A stretch of DNA of 64,000 nucleotides from Monocercomonoides exilis. Taxonomy: Eukaryota; Preaxostyla; Oxymonadida; Polymastigidae. The stretch covers positions 876,001 through 940,000 of the forward strand of contig LSRY02000038.1 in assembly GCA_001643675.2 (NCBI GenBank). Direction: 5' to 3'. The notes under the pieces were generated by a model. It worked only from the letters and a program-made list of their open reading frames with translations. It did not search any database and had not been told where the DNA came from. Shown in pieces: positions 45,805 through 58,229 of the stretch. Both the position numbers and the translations under genes were made by a program. How positions within the stretch are numbered: the stretch's first letter is position 1; each line of letters starts with the position of its first letter.

Positions 45805-47794
45805 TTATTGTGGGAAAATATCCTTATACAAAAATTGATGTTCATCGTAACCTTTTTCATATTTCATTTTGGCATATTCGTTTGCTGAAATTCGACGAGC
45901 TTCCAAACATTCAGCAAGGGGCTTCAAATAATCTTCTTCTTCTTCTTCCAATGGTATCAAGCTCACAGGAACTTTCCTAGCGTCTGAGTTGAGATATATG
46001 CTATCCACATTTATTTCTTCTTTTGTTGTTGGATTTTCTTCTTTTTCTTTTTCTTCTTCTTCTTCTTCTTTTTGGACCTCATTCAGAAACATAGCGCAGA
46101 CAGGACAAATTTTTGTATCGCATTTTGCTTTCATTCTGGCTGCAATAAGTTCTCCCTTTTCAACTTTTGTGCTTTGATCAGAGTCAAACAGAGTAATATG
46201 CACATACAAAACATCGATGGCACCTTCTTCTTCACAGACGTATTCCAGCATCTCCAGCAAACTACCACGCAACGGCTGAGGAAGGCAGGCATATTGTTTG
46301 AGATTATATCCATTTATCAATTTGAGATGCGGCACAATATGAACATTCGAAGACAAAGCTGCAAAAACATTCAAAAGTGCCTTTGCTGCCTCTTCTCTCA
46401 TCGTGTCGCTTGTAGTTTCGCACAATAAGCAAGCAATTCTTTCTATTAAATCTCTTTTGACGAATGTTGTAATCCCCTGCAAAATAGGAATAGAAAGCCA
46501 CGTTTGAAAACACCTCAGTGCAACCTTACAAAAACGCATCATCATTTCCTTGGTGCTTTTCTCTTCGCAAAACAATCCATTGGCCATCCGCTGGAAATTC
46601 GCACCGCCAGAAGAGTACATATTTCTCCTTTCGTCATCAACATCGAAAAATCTGCTCCCTCTAAATATTTCCTTCCAATTTTCTTTGTTCCAATCTTCAA
46701 ACAAGTATCCCTTCACTTTCTCCACAGTTCTATCTTTATTTGTCAGCAATTCCACAAACGCTTCATGATGCTAGCTTGTGATGGTGTATAAGCATTTCAT
46801 TGCATTCAGAGCAATGGAACAGACTGGTCCCTTCGAATACACTGATGGTGTCCAACCAGAAGAATACATGCTGTGCAGTGTTTGTGAATGCTGCAAGAAG
46901 CCTGATGGATTTGGAGCAGAAATAAACGAATCAATGGCAAGCAAACTGTTTGTGTTCGCATCCTTACCACAGTCAAGAATAATTTTTGAATTAAAATAGT
47001 CACTTAGCATATCCAATGCATCCAAGACAACAGAATGAATGCTGTTCGACAATAAACCATGAACCCACTCTCCAATATGGTCAGGATCCTCATATCCAAA
47101 AAATGGAGTGCATCCTATAAAAATATTAATATCGCAAATAATAATAACAATAATACTCAAAAATTATTAAAAATGCTTTGATTGAATAAGGATACCGCAA
47201 TTTATTGTGAAACATCGAAAAGTTGCTGTTGTGTATAAGCATATGTCTTCATCATCACATTCACCCAAATGAGCCAATTCATCTTCGATTGTATTCACCC
47301 TGTCTTCCATTAAAAAACATGGAATAGATTTCACAAGACGCATGGCTGCTTCTGGAAGATTTTCAGCATCTACAGATACTTCATCACACAAGCCATAATG
47401 GGCAAAACACGTAATTCAACTCGCGTGCCCAAGTGTTCGAGCTGCTAAAACTTCAATAGGATCTTGGAATTTTCTGCTAATTGTTTTCAATTTTTCTGTT
47501 AGGAAATAGCTGTCACAGATGTTTTGTGTGTCAAAATCCTTTGGATTGGCAACTTTTAAAAGATGATAAAGCCTTTTCAGCGGCTTCTCCAACAGTTTCT
47601 CTTCTTTCTGCATAATTTCTGATGATCATTGGGAAATTAAAAATAAAAATAAAAATTTGAATTTTCAACAGAGCTGAAAAATAATCAAAACCTTTTTTTA
47701 AGGTCTGAAATTCTTCAATAACGTCAAACTTTTTATTATCTGCTTGATTTTGTCCATCAAAATCACTTTTTTCTAGTTCATCGAATTTTTTCAT
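45805..47794 (-). pseudogene. ARM/HEAT-like gene with an in-frame TAG
   Basis: Four exons: 47692-47794, 47421-47618, 47196-47369 and 45805-47114. Introns are 73 bp (GTTTTG...CATCAG), 51 bp (GTTGAA...CTGTAG, inferred because it removes an in-frame TGA at 47416-47418) and 81 bp (GTATCC...TTATAG). The summed length is divisible by three. The frame is broken once, by TAG at 46771-46773 between CLYTITS and HHEAFVELL, where an ARM-like helix pair plainly continues. The protein has helical repeats (EEAAKALLNVFAAL, LRGSLLEMLEYVCEEEG) and a CxxC pair (KICPVCAMF) before an acidic stretch. I recognise no family. If TAG were read as Gln the gene would be intact. Confidence 0.55.
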
Positions 47795-47818
47795 TAATGA
47801 AACGAAATATGTTTTCAA

Positions 47819-48264
47819 AAATATTTATCTGAGTTTTTTCTCAATTGATAATATTAATATGGGCAAATCGAAAAAAGTTTTGTTTAATTTAATTGCAATA
47901 TTTCTTCAATAATGAAAAATATTACTGTTTGTTCCAAACTTTAACTCTTTCCTATCAAAATCAATCTTGCATTCTCATATATCATTTCTAACAAAATAAA
48001 AAAAAAAATTGAAAAAAAATAAGAGTTATAATTGAATCAAACAAAATTCAAAACACAAAAGATTTTATCCCATTTGTTTTTTATTTGACTTTCCTAATTA
48101 TTTGTCAAATAAAGCATAGCAATAAATTTTAGTTGAACAGATTTTATCTTTACATTTGGGTGATTTTTTTTGAGATGATAATCTCGTTCAATGTTTGATC
48201 TTTTTTTTGAATTTTTGTGGGACAACTTTTTAAATACATTGGAAATTAATTAATATGATAAATC
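47819..48264. other. AT-rich spacer up to the hAT element
   Basis: About 450 bp without a gene. A TTGGGTGATTTTTTTTGA motif at about 48157-48175 belongs to a short repeat seen several times in the window. The 8-bp target duplication GATAAATC is at 48257-48264. Confidence 0.6.
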
Positions 48265-48320
48265 TAGCCCTGGGTGACGTGAAGAAAAAATTCGTCACGT
48301 CCGTCACCAATTTTCCACTT

Positions 48321-48379
<59 letters not shown>

Positions 48380-51300
48380 ATGAATAGAAATTATTTATTG
48401 AATACATTATGTATTTATTTGAAATAAAAATTTTTCAACTTTGAAAACAGAAATAGAAATCATGAATACCATTATAAAAAATATATCGATTTTAAAACAA
48501 TTTTTTTCCAATTAATGCATTGTTTTTAACCCCAAATAATGGATGAACTGTGTGAATGAAGAAAATTTGATAGTTATAGTAAGTGTTTGCTATGTGCGAA
48601 TATTTTATTTCCCATCTTGTATTCATCGAAATTAAAATTTAAAAGTGGCATAGCTTCAAAGTATCATATCTTTTAGTAGTGCAGGAGAAGCTTGAATCTG
48701 AAAAAATTGCAGGTGTGCAATTGTTGAAATATATGAATTCTTGAAGAATTGGATTGTCACTTAATTCTAAATTCAGACATTAAAAATGAATTTGAAGAAA
48801 GTACTGTGAATGTGCGGGAAAAGAAAAATGAAGAAGCGATTTGTATGACTTATTAAAAGCACGTTTGTAATTGATTTATTTTTCAGAATCGTATTTATCT
48901 GTCAAATAGAAAAAATATAAAAGAAAAGATAATATCAATTGATGATACATGTTTGCAGTTGAAGCAGATTGAACAGCGAAAGCAATGAAACTTTTAATGA
49001 TACATTTTGGAGTTGAAGTTGAACAGAAGAACAATAAAGATGATAATGAATGGAAATGAAAAGATAGAAGAAAAGGATTAAAGGCTACTGGCTGATCTTT
49101 GTGAATACTTTGTTTTGCTTTGTGATGATTTCAGTTCAACAAATTTACGATTTATCATCGTGACTTGCATTCTGAAAGCTTCATTGATCAAAGAAGATAA
49201 CAAGGAAGCTCAAAAAGAAGTGGAAATGGCTTCATTGTGTTCAAGTTGCATTGTAACGAAACTGTGTGAGTATTTCAAATTCCTTTTTGATATTATTGAT
49301 TGTTTATCTCTTTTTTTTGAAAGGAAAATGAACAAAAACCTTATCTGTATGAAATCAAAGGAATTATTAGATATCAAGTGATGTACAACTTTACTCATCT
49401 TGCCTATCAGTCTGCCTTGAAGTTATTGACAAAATGGTGCAATAACGTTGAAAAGTTGAAAGAAACTGTCGTTTATTGGAAACATCCAGGGAGAGAAGCA
49501 GCCAGAAAACAGGAAGAGTCGATAAAATGTGTTCAATGGAAGAGAAAAAAGGAAGAAAAAGGAAGAATAGAAGTTTTAATAATTAGGAGATGACTTGATG
49601 AAATTTTAAAGTTCTTTGCTGTGTGCAAATTGAGAAATAAAGAATATATTGGACTCATAGTGAAAATTCTTCAGCTGTTTAAAAGCTGCAACAGAAAACA
49701 ACGGGAGAATGAGCAAGAGATGTATTCGCATAACGAAAAACGGAGCTTCCAACGGGGGAAGCGAAAACTGAAGATTTGCAAACAGTCAGAGCGATAGATG
49801 TTGTTTTTTACTATTCATCAACTCATTTAAAATGATATATGGACACTCGAATTTTCACTGTTTTTTGTTGATTGAAAGAACATAAGAACTGTTTATTCTG
49901 CGAAAAAGAAAGCGCAAAAAAATGATCATTTTTATAAAGAAAGAAGAAAAGGAAATGAAGATGTCCAAAAATTTTCTTGAAATATTGGATTTTCACAACA
50001 CAAAGAATTTCCTGCACTTATCGTTGAGTTTATTTTTATTCTTTAGTGATATTTTGAGGAAATGAAATGTTTGAATTTTCCAACGATAATATTCTATTAT
50101 TTTCTATTTTTCTCATTTCACAAATAGAAAACAATTGCTTTTGGCTTTGATAAAGTAATTATATTTATTTATTATTATTATTATTTAAAATGAAGAGAAA
50201 CTTCAACAAAAAAATCATAAATAAAAAATAGAAATGTCTTGCATTTATGACTTGACCTTTCTTCTTTTTCTTCACTCCTCCTCAAACTTCTTTCACACTT
50301 TTTTATTGGAGAGTAACAAATTCTGAGTTCCTTATTCTATTATTCATCTTCTTCGCTTTCATAATCTCCGTTCTTTTCCTCAGTTTTTTCTGGATTTTTC
50401 TCGGTTTTCTTTAATATTTTTATTTTCAAAAAACATAAGGATGAAACGAAACAGTGAAGAAAACCGGATTAAGCAGTAATAATTACAACGGGATAAAGAA
50501 GATGCACTTCCATTTCAATCAGCCGACGCTCAGAATGCAGAAAAGAAAATATATTGATCTGATTTGTAGATAATTAATTCACAATCACAGTTGAAATATA
50601 ATAAATAATCATTCACAAAGCACACATTTACAAGACTTTTCAGTTCAAGCAATTATGAGAAATCAACATCACATGCAGAAATAATGTGGATTTTAACTTG
50701 TCTACACTTTGCACGAGGGATTCCACTCCATTGGGGGAAAATGTTCATATTACCTCCAACTCAGTCTGTGCATTTTCCACATATATATCTTATGCCAATA
50801 TTTCTATTTTAATTGGGAATAGAATGGATGGTTTCATTCCTTTTTGTTTGTTGATTTTCATCAAAAGCAGAATTGGATGTCGAAAACGATTCATTTAATA
50901 GTTATAAAAAGACATGGCTTGATGTGAAACTTTCTTTCAATGATAATTGCTCACTTCAAATCGAATAAGATAGAAAAATGAAATAATCAAAAAAAATTGT
51001 TGAAAATAATGAAAAACTTGTTCCCAATTCAGTTTCATATTGAACATTATTTGAATAAAGTTATTGTTGATTCTGTGCTTCATCTTTTGAGTTTTAAAGT
51101 GATACGTTTACGAGAAAATAGAGATTCAACTTTTTACAATTGATTTATAATGGGCAAAAGTCACTCTGAAAAGCTATGAATCAGATTCCAGCTTCATTCA
51201 TCCGATGTTGAAGTTTTGAAAGTTCTTTTGCATTTTCAAATAATCTGACTTCACCTGACGTCAGCGTCTTTGAGACGTCAGTGACGAGTGAAAATTCCGA

Positions 51301-51526
51301 TTGCCGCTATCACGTCAGTCAAAAATGTGTTATGGTTATTTTGATTTGAAGAATTAGATAATAATTTCTCACAAAAATTGAAAAATACAGTTTTTTCAAG
51401 AAAAATATAAAATATAATGTTGAAACTTTTATTTTTTTTTTTTTTTTTTTGTGACGTGGAAAAATCTGTCACGTCCGTCAAAAATAGAAAATGTCACGTC
51501 AGAAGTCACCACGTCACCCAGGGCTA
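48265..51526. mobile_element. 3.26-kb non-autonomous hAT-type transposon
   Basis: Perfect 8-bp direct repeats GATAAATC flank it (48257-48264 and 51527-51534), the hallmark of hAT insertion. The termini are inverted: TAGCCCTGGGTGACGTG on the left and CACGTCACCCAGGGCTA on the right. Subterminal regions are crowded with GACGT/ACGTC motifs on both strands (48270-48310, 51255-51320 and 51450-51515), as in hAT ends that bind transposase. A 51-bp poly-A run on the left and a poly-T run on the right sit just inside. No hAT transposase frame is visible. The core carries a decayed host-type gene fragment. Confidence 0.88.
49085..49800 (+). pseudogene. Captured, decayed copy of the 39.6-kb gene family inside the hAT element
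   Basis: Translating in the right frames gives LLADLCEYFVLLCDDF, CILKASLIKE, EAQKEVEMA, then after an intron ENEQKPYLYEIKGIIRY, THLAYQSALKLL and CVQWKRKKEE. These line up in order with LLIDLCECYLLLSG, CLLKVALKK, QKDVEIA, PKLFLNEIKEIIQY, TRLAYQSAWQFL and VDWKRKEE of the gene at 39613-40957. The intron is at the same place, and 19 of its bases (TTCCTTTTTGATATTATTG, 49280-49298) are identical to the intron of the intact gene, so the copy arose from genomic DNA, not from mRNA. Several stops break it (for example TGA at 49591-49593). Confidence 0.85.
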
Positions 51527-51534
51527 GATAAATC

Positions 51535-52595
51535 ATCATTTTTTGTAATATTTTTAATACGCAAATTTGGATTGATTCAATTTTCGAAAATAACCATAAT
51601 TGTTCGAGCATAAAGCAATTTCTTTTTTGCTGCTTATTATTCGGTCGTGCAAACTTTTTGATGTTCGAAGAATATAAATTTTCAATCTTTAATAAGTTTC
51701 ATTTTCTAAAAATATTTAATTGTTCATGAACACACATGAATGGAAGCTTTTCATTCTTTTCAATTTTTTTTTGAGATTTCTCGAGATAAGCAATATGGGT
51801 GATTTTTTTTGATATCATAAAAAATTCCGACGTTTGATCAAAAATATTTTTCATTAAGGGTTGTGTTGATAAGAAAAATGAAAGTGAATGATCATGTAAA
51901 TGCATTGCAAAAAATATGGGTGATTATTTTTGATGTCATATTTTTCCATTTAAAAATTTCGGTTCGAAAAAACTCCCTTGAATATTAACAAATGAACATT
52001 GAAAAGAGAAATAGCATTTTCATAAGTCCATCGTTTTCAATTCAACTTGAACATTTGTTTTTGAAACAGTTCTGATATGTCAAGCACTTGAATGAAAATT
52101 CTATACCCAATGGCAAACAATCTTTGAAATAACAGCACACCGAAAAAAGTTATGATTTCAAAAAGAATCACCCATATTTTTATTATTTATTATTTGTTGA
52201 ATTAAATTTGTTACCAATCGTTTTTATTCAAATTTTGTGAAAAAATATGAAAAGTTATAAAAAAAAATATCGAAAATTCAGTTAACAGAACAAAGCTTAA
52301 GTTAACTGGTTTAAAAAACATGACAAAAATAATTGAGATAACGACAAAAATCAATATCTTAAGAAAAGAACATTTAAATAATATTATTGAAAAAGAATTT
52401 GAAAAAATAAGTTGAAATCAATAAATAAAAATAAAAACATTCAATTTTCAACGCATCATCATCTGAATCGCTAACCTTCCTTTTTAATAGCCCTTTCTCC
52501 TTCAAATGCATCAATTTCTGGATCTTCAGAAAATATTGAGATTTGTGTTTTATTTTTAATTCATTCTTTAAAATTATAAACCGTCCTGTTTTTCA
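51535..52595. other. Spacer with ATATGGGTGATTTTT repeats
   Basis: AT-rich, no gene. Copies of the motif ATATGGGTGATTTTTTTTGA occur at about 51796 and 51917, with an inverted copy at about 52155-52185. Those at 51908 and 52186 form a possible MITE of about 275 bp with matching inverted ends (AATATGGGTGATT). Confidence 0.5.
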
Positions 52596-53009
52596 TCAAA
52601 AAATATCATCTCCAATTCCCTTCCCAATCTCTTCATCCTGGGCACTTTCCATATGAGTTCGCTCTCCCAACTCTGTGGTCACCCTGCATAATGAGATATC
52701 CCGCTTTCAATCATTTTCATTCTTTTCCGCCTGCTGCTCTGAAAACGAAACAAAAACATCCATTAACAAATATTCATATATAGAAAAATAAATAAAGACC
52801 AAACTGCTCTTCGACTGTTTTTTGCCAAACACATTCATTTCCACAGCCATCATCATTCACAAAATCAATCTCTTCATTTCAGTCTCAGAATGGTTGAATA
52901 CAGCACGGAATGCATCTCCACAAAATACATTGTACACCTCACTGGAGGGTCAACTCAGCCTGTACACATTGTGGTGGCTGTCCAGAGGGGTTTTTTCTGT
53001 TTTTGGCAT
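52596..53009 (-). pseudogene. Decayed gene fragment
   Basis: Coding-like sequence on the minus strand: MPKTEKTPLDSHHNVYRLS, then, after a TGA, EVYNVFCGDAFRAVFNHSET; then, after a frame change, NDDGCGNECVWQKTVEEQF. A plausible 60-bp intron follows (ending GTTTTCAG), then KRDISLCRVTTELGER. In-frame stops are TGA. I do not recognise the family. Frames on the plus strand here are shadows. Confidence 0.5.
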
Positions 53010-53781
53010 GATCATCTCCTTTAATAATATTCTCAACAATACAAAAAAGTATTTGATGTCTATCTCATCAACACCTTGCACATGAGGGATATGGGGCAGA
53101 GAAGAGATGGAAGAATATTATTTGTGGAAGGGGGTGAAAGTTGAGTGTTTTTTTGAATGTTAATGTTTCGAGAGGGGTTTTTGAATGAAAGAAATTCTGA
53201 GACAAAGGGGTGGGGAAGAGCAGGTGAAGATTTTGAGAAGATAATATAATAAATATGTTGAGAAGTTGCTAGGGATGGTGAGGAGATATTTGAGACAAAT
53301 TGGAGAAATGGAATTTGAAAAAATGGAAAAGAGTGTTAAAGTGGGCAAGAAAAGGAAAATTGCGGAATGTTAGATTGGAAGAGGGGTATTTTTTTATGAG
53401 AGGAGAAGATTTTTTGGTAGAGAATGGGAAAGATGAAGAAAAGGAACTGATGATATTTTAAGAGGATTTTGTGAGTTGAATGGAAGAGGAAAAATAAAAG
53501 AGGAAGGAAATTAAGAAATATTAATATTTTCTATTTTTGAGGGGAAAGGAGAGGAAATCGCAAAAAGTTGGTGAATTGACTTTGGAAATATACTGCCACA
53601 TTAAATTGCATCAGTCTCTCTTGCGTTATATAAGTGATTGCGAATTACTGCTCAAACAGAAATCAACTTATCGGAAAAAAATTTTTTTGATTAACTGACA
53701 ACACATAAAATACAACCCCACTCTTCCTCGGAAAAAATTTAGAATTTGCTACGGATTTCTCGATAACCATTAAAATTCATT

Positions 53782-53970
53782 TTCTTCACCTTCTTCACCT
53801 TCTTCACCTTCTTCACCTTCTTCACCTTCTTCACCTTCTTCACCTTCTTCACCTTCTTCACCTTCTTCACCTTCTTCACCTTCTTCACCTTCTTCACCTT
53901 CTTCACCTTCTTCACCTTCTTCACCTTCTTCACCTTCTTCACCTTCTTCACCTTCTTCACCTTCTTCACT
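53782..53970. repeat. 9-bp minisatellite, about 21 copies
   Basis: Tandem TTCTTCACC units with almost no divergence. Read on the minus strand the array encodes Lys-Lys-Val repeats inside a 101-codon frame (53739-54044, starting MMAKNAKNDKK). Low divergence suggests recent expansion. I do not accept the frame as a gene without expression evidence. Confidence 0.9.
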
Positions 53971-54869
53971 TTCACCTTCATTTTCATCTTATTCCTCGAA
54001 TTCTTTATGATCTTCTTGTCATTCTTTGCATTTTTTGCCATCAACCTCGTCAGATGTAATGTACGTTAATTTTTCATGGACAGATAGAATGTCTTTTCTG
54101 TTTGTTACAAGAATTGTTGGATAATCACTCAAAAGCTGCCAATTATACGGGGATACCAGACTTTATTGATAAACTTGAATCTGTTTATTTTAAATATTGC
54201 GATTATAATTAACGATTCCTTCGAAGTTATCTTATCGAGCACAATATATTGACCAATCAATAAAATCATAAGAAGCCTTCTCATATTTTTCTTCGGAAGA
54301 ATAATTTGATTAAAAACTGTTTTCTCTATTAATGAAAACATTCACCTTCATCTTCTTTTTCAATGATATTTCCTATCACTTCGCTTTTGATCAATCTATC
54401 TTTCTTCGTATGAATATGGGATGTTCAATAAGCCGCTTTAATTCACCAGCTATAAATAATTACATCCACTTTTCTTTCTCTCCACAGCAACATCATCGCT
54501 ACCAAAGCATTTTGCGGAACTGAAGGGTGTGCATTTGAACCTCTTTACTCTTCAACAGCGGATCATCCTGCTCTGCTTCAGAACTTCATACGGCTTCAGC
54601 GCTCCGGCTATGCAGAATGGGGGTGAATGGGTATCTCTGAGAAATGGAAGTGGAAGAGGGAAGGAGCTTCAAGGCACATTGCGTTTATCTGCTCGCTTAA
54701 TGACATCTCCAAGAAGCGAAGAGAGAGAAGCGCATGTTCAAATGGAAGAAGCAAAGAAGGTGGATTTCAGAAGCAAATTAGGCGCAGAGCAGAGGAAAGT
54801 GAGGCAGCAGGAAGATCCAAAGGCGAAGACGAAGACGAAAGAGAAAGACTAGTTTTGCACATCGCAAAT

Positions 54870-55470
54870 TCATACATTCGATGCAAAACTTGCACAGGCA
54901 GCAACAGAAAGGAAGGGGAAGGGGAAGAAGATGGGGATAAGGAGGAGGAGAAGGAGGTGATGATGAAGGTGAGCATCATCAGGCATTTTTCTCGTTCGAC
55001 TGCACACTCTCATATATTCGGATGCACACTTTAAACACCACAGCCTCCTCGACAATTGCCACCCCTCTTTTTTCTCCCTTGCCACACACGCAATTGTCTG
55101 CCTCTTCTATTCTTGTTGGAACTTCTCCAGGGCCACTCAATCATTCATCTCAGCCACATACTCCTCTTCTCTCGCACAAAAGTCCATCTGCAAATCTTAC
55201 ACAAGCTCTGCCTCTTTATCGAACATGTCTTCTTCTTCCTCTCCTTCTTCTTCCTCTCCTTCTTCTTCTATTTCTTCCTTCTCGCTGCCACCGCTTGTGG
55301 GATACTTGGAAAGAACATATAATGCAATGCGGATGTATTTGTGAGCAGCAGCGTGTAAGCTACGAGAGATGTGTTTTAGCAACAGAGCATCCTTCTGATC
55401 TCTGAAGCATTTGTAGCCAGCTGGGGGTTCGGGTGGATATTAAGGAGGAGAAGGGAGAAAGAGGTATTTG
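54870..55470 (-). pseudogene. Decayed gene fragment with TAA, TGA and TAG in frame
   Basis: One minus-strand frame stays coding-like: YPPEPPAGYKCFRDQKDALL, KHISRSLHAAAHKYIRIALY, an acidic Glu run, then after TAA DLQMDFCAREEEYVAEMND, after TGA VALEKFQQE, after TAG KRQTIACVAREKKEGW. All breaks are nonsense codons; no frameshift is needed. No family recognised. Confidence 0.5.
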
Positions 55471-55569
55471 ACAGAGACATTCGAAAGGCTAAGAATGAAT
55501 GATTTTCAAAAGAGAAACTGAAAAGAGCTGAAACGAAGAATAAGCCCGTTACGACACTATCAACGTTTT

Positions 55570-56470
55570 GTTTTGATTTTCTTCCTGAAATCAAAAAACG
55601 AAAAAGGATTCAGCAGCAAATTATTGAAACCCCATTCCCTTTCTCAACATTTGCTTCTGCAAGCACAACATCTTCATTCACTTCTTCTTCATTTCCCATT
55701 TCTTCTTTCTTCTTCTTCTTCCTTCTCATCATCTTTTTCCCCCTTATCCTCTTCTGCCTCTTCTCGCTCCACAAGTTCTGCTGGCGTAAAAGCTGCTGGT
55801 GACAGAGCCACATCTTCCATCCTCAGCACCGCCTTCTCCATCCCCTTCTCTTCAGCTTCTTCCTTGCGTTAGATTGTGTAATCCCTCGCCCAATCACCTC
55901 GTCGTCTATTTTCGTTATAAGACGCATCGACTGCGGTGATAAAAACTCCATCAACACTGTCGCAGATAGAAGCAGCGAAAGGACAGACAGATTGTAACCT
56001 TCAAGAACGAATTCGCATCCACTGCAGAACAGATATTTGCTCTAAGATTTCGTTCACATCGAAGCAGCAAACGAAAGAATCTGCTCCATTTGCAAAACAG
56101 AAAGCATCTCCAAAGCCCCTCATCACAGGGATGTACAACAACTCCACTCAGCATATAGCGTATTACCACATCATATGCCCGTGGCGACAGCAGCAGCAAC
56201 GACAGCCGCATGCAACTCGAATTCATCTCAGCAGCCTTTCTTTACCGTCCATTACTGTTGCCGACGTGTATGATGCTGACAAGATCGGTGCATCCGAAGG
56301 ATCAATCGCAGGCGATGATGACAAAGACGAAGATGAAGAAGGCTTATCACCTCCTGCCATCTTCTTCTCTTCGCTTCTCCGCCTCTGGAATGGCGAAGTT
56401 AAAAGGCACGCTGTTCCAGTAGAAGAAAGAAGAAGAAAGAAGAATGAATAGAGGAAGAGAAAGAAGAGCA
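55570..56470 (-). other. Coding-like relics, disrupted
   Basis: Pieces on the minus strand look coding (ITKIDDEVIGRG, EKAVLRMEDVALSPAAFTPA, MAGGDKPSSSSSLSSS) but in different frames, separated by stops. A 171-codon plus-strand frame at 55936-56451 overlaps the same DNA and is probably a shadow. Old gene remains or a multi-exon gene I could not join. Confidence 0.35.
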
Positions 56471-56699
56471 TCTATCAAAGTTCGAGAATAACTTGGAATT
56501 TTTTTGTTCAAAGCGAAGATTCCGAAAGAGACAAGTGAAAATGTTCCCAAAATCTGATAAATCGGAACATTTTGTGAGAAAATTGAAGAATACAATTTTT
56601 CTGTCAGCTCAATAATTGCAGGATCTGTCTCTTTCTCACTATTCCCCAGCATTTCCATGTATCTATCTGTTTGTCATTTGTAGTTAAATGAATAACCTT

Positions 56700-57321
56700 T
56701 AACATTTCTATCATTTTCATTGGCAAAATATCCTTATTCCTCCTTCTCCTTCTCCTTCTCCTTCCTCTTCCTCTTCCTTCGTTCACCTCTTCGATCACGC
56801 AGAACCGGCTGATCTTCATGTCAGGAAAGAGTCCACATTCTGAAGTTTGTTGATTTCTGTGTGCCAAGTTGACGCTGCTCATGGAGCAGCTGAACTTGTT
56901 GAAGGAGTTGAAGGAGAAGGTGTTTGCGAGAGAGGTGAGGTGGAATATGTTGTGGTTGTGAAAAGTGAGACCGTTGATGAACGTGTGGTTGAAGAAGAGG
57001 GAGCTGACTGAGAGGAGAAGATAATAAAGAAAATGAACGAAGTGAATTCGCAGAAAAAACTTAATGGCTCTTTTTTCGTTTGAGAAGCGATAAAAGGATG
57101 TCATGAGATGAATGGAGAGAAAAGTGTTGGAGATAAAAGAATACAGCATGGGCAACATTATCAAATGGGGGATTCAGATGAAGGAGAGCAGAAACTAAAG
57201 AAAGATGGGCAGCGGATAAAGAAGAATGCCAGAATATCATTTCATAAGAATAATTAGGAAAGAAAAGTGGAATTGACTCTGTTGTGATCTTCGATTGTAA
57301 TTTCTCCTCCATTTTGTTCAT
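56700..57321 (-). pseudogene. Disrupted Leu/Gln-rich gene remnant
   Basis: The frame from an ATG at 57321 runs MNKMEEKLQSKITTESIPLF through a TAA at 57061-57063 into a Leu/Gln-rich stretch (LLLQLLQQVQLLHEQRQLG), then a TGA and an Arg/Glu tail. Two other frames are also open over part of this stretch, so strand and frame are uncertain. Confidence 0.35.
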
Positions 57322-58200
57322 TGTTTTATAAAGTCGTTGGAATGAACTGCTGGAGCAGGAACTTGGTGATGATGTTTCAGATCAATAAATATAAAAAACA
57401 TTGCATCCAATTTTAAAAAAACTAATTATGGATATTAATATCTATCTGTATTATTTTTAAATTTATTAGTACTGTTCAGTTAGTCTTGAAACTTCTATTT
57501 TTCTTTAAATGATTGATTTTGCACTTTTTTAATGAACTTGATCATAAAAATCCATTTTCAACAAAAACATTAAAAAGGTATGTAATTTTTGTATATATAA
57601 ATTAAACAAATATATATTGCAGAAATAAAAGCTCAATATTCATGAAAAATCAATGTAACTCTTTGATCAAAAAATACCACAATTGATTCCATTTTTTCGA
57701 TTTTTGATCTTTTTTTATGATTTCAAAAAAAATCACCCATATAACAACGACAACAAACATAGAAGATCGGAAGAAGAATTAGAAGTTTCAACAGGTGTTG
57801 CATGCTGGATATGGTTTTGTTATTGATTTTTGATGATTTGAACTTTTTTGGATCGTATTATTTTCCTTCTTTTCATTTGTCTTTTATTTCATTCAGCATT
57901 TAACATACAATATATATTTCAATCATTGTGTTTGTAACAAATAGCTTTGATCTTTGTAATGATTTAATTTTTGTTTTTTATTGAAAATTCATAAATTTAT
58001 TTTTTTCCTGTGACATTCAATGACATAGTCAATGAACGATTGAAATTTCGGTAACAAAAAGAATATCTGAATATTTGAAACAATTTTAAGGGGATATCTT
58101 TTTTTATAACTGGAGTTAAAAGAAAAAAAAATATGAAGAAAGAAAAAAACAAGATTAAGGAAAAGATGAGAGAAGAAAATATTAAATGAAAGATGCTTGA
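57322..58200. other. AT-rich spacer
   Basis: No gene. An inverted copy of the ATATGGGTGATTTTTTTTGA motif ends near 57743. Confidence 0.6.
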
Positions 58201-58229
58201 GGTTTAATAGTTGAATTCACAAACATATG

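Noticed and set aside
52822-53085. Plus-strand 87-codon ORF
   Set aside because: The minus strand over the same bases reads as recognisable protein segments; the plus frame is a shadow.
54529-55034. eIF2-beta/eIF5-type zinc segment on the plus strand (SYIRCKTC)
   Set aside because: Only one CxxC is present, the rest of the domain is absent, and the opposite strand has the better coding frame.
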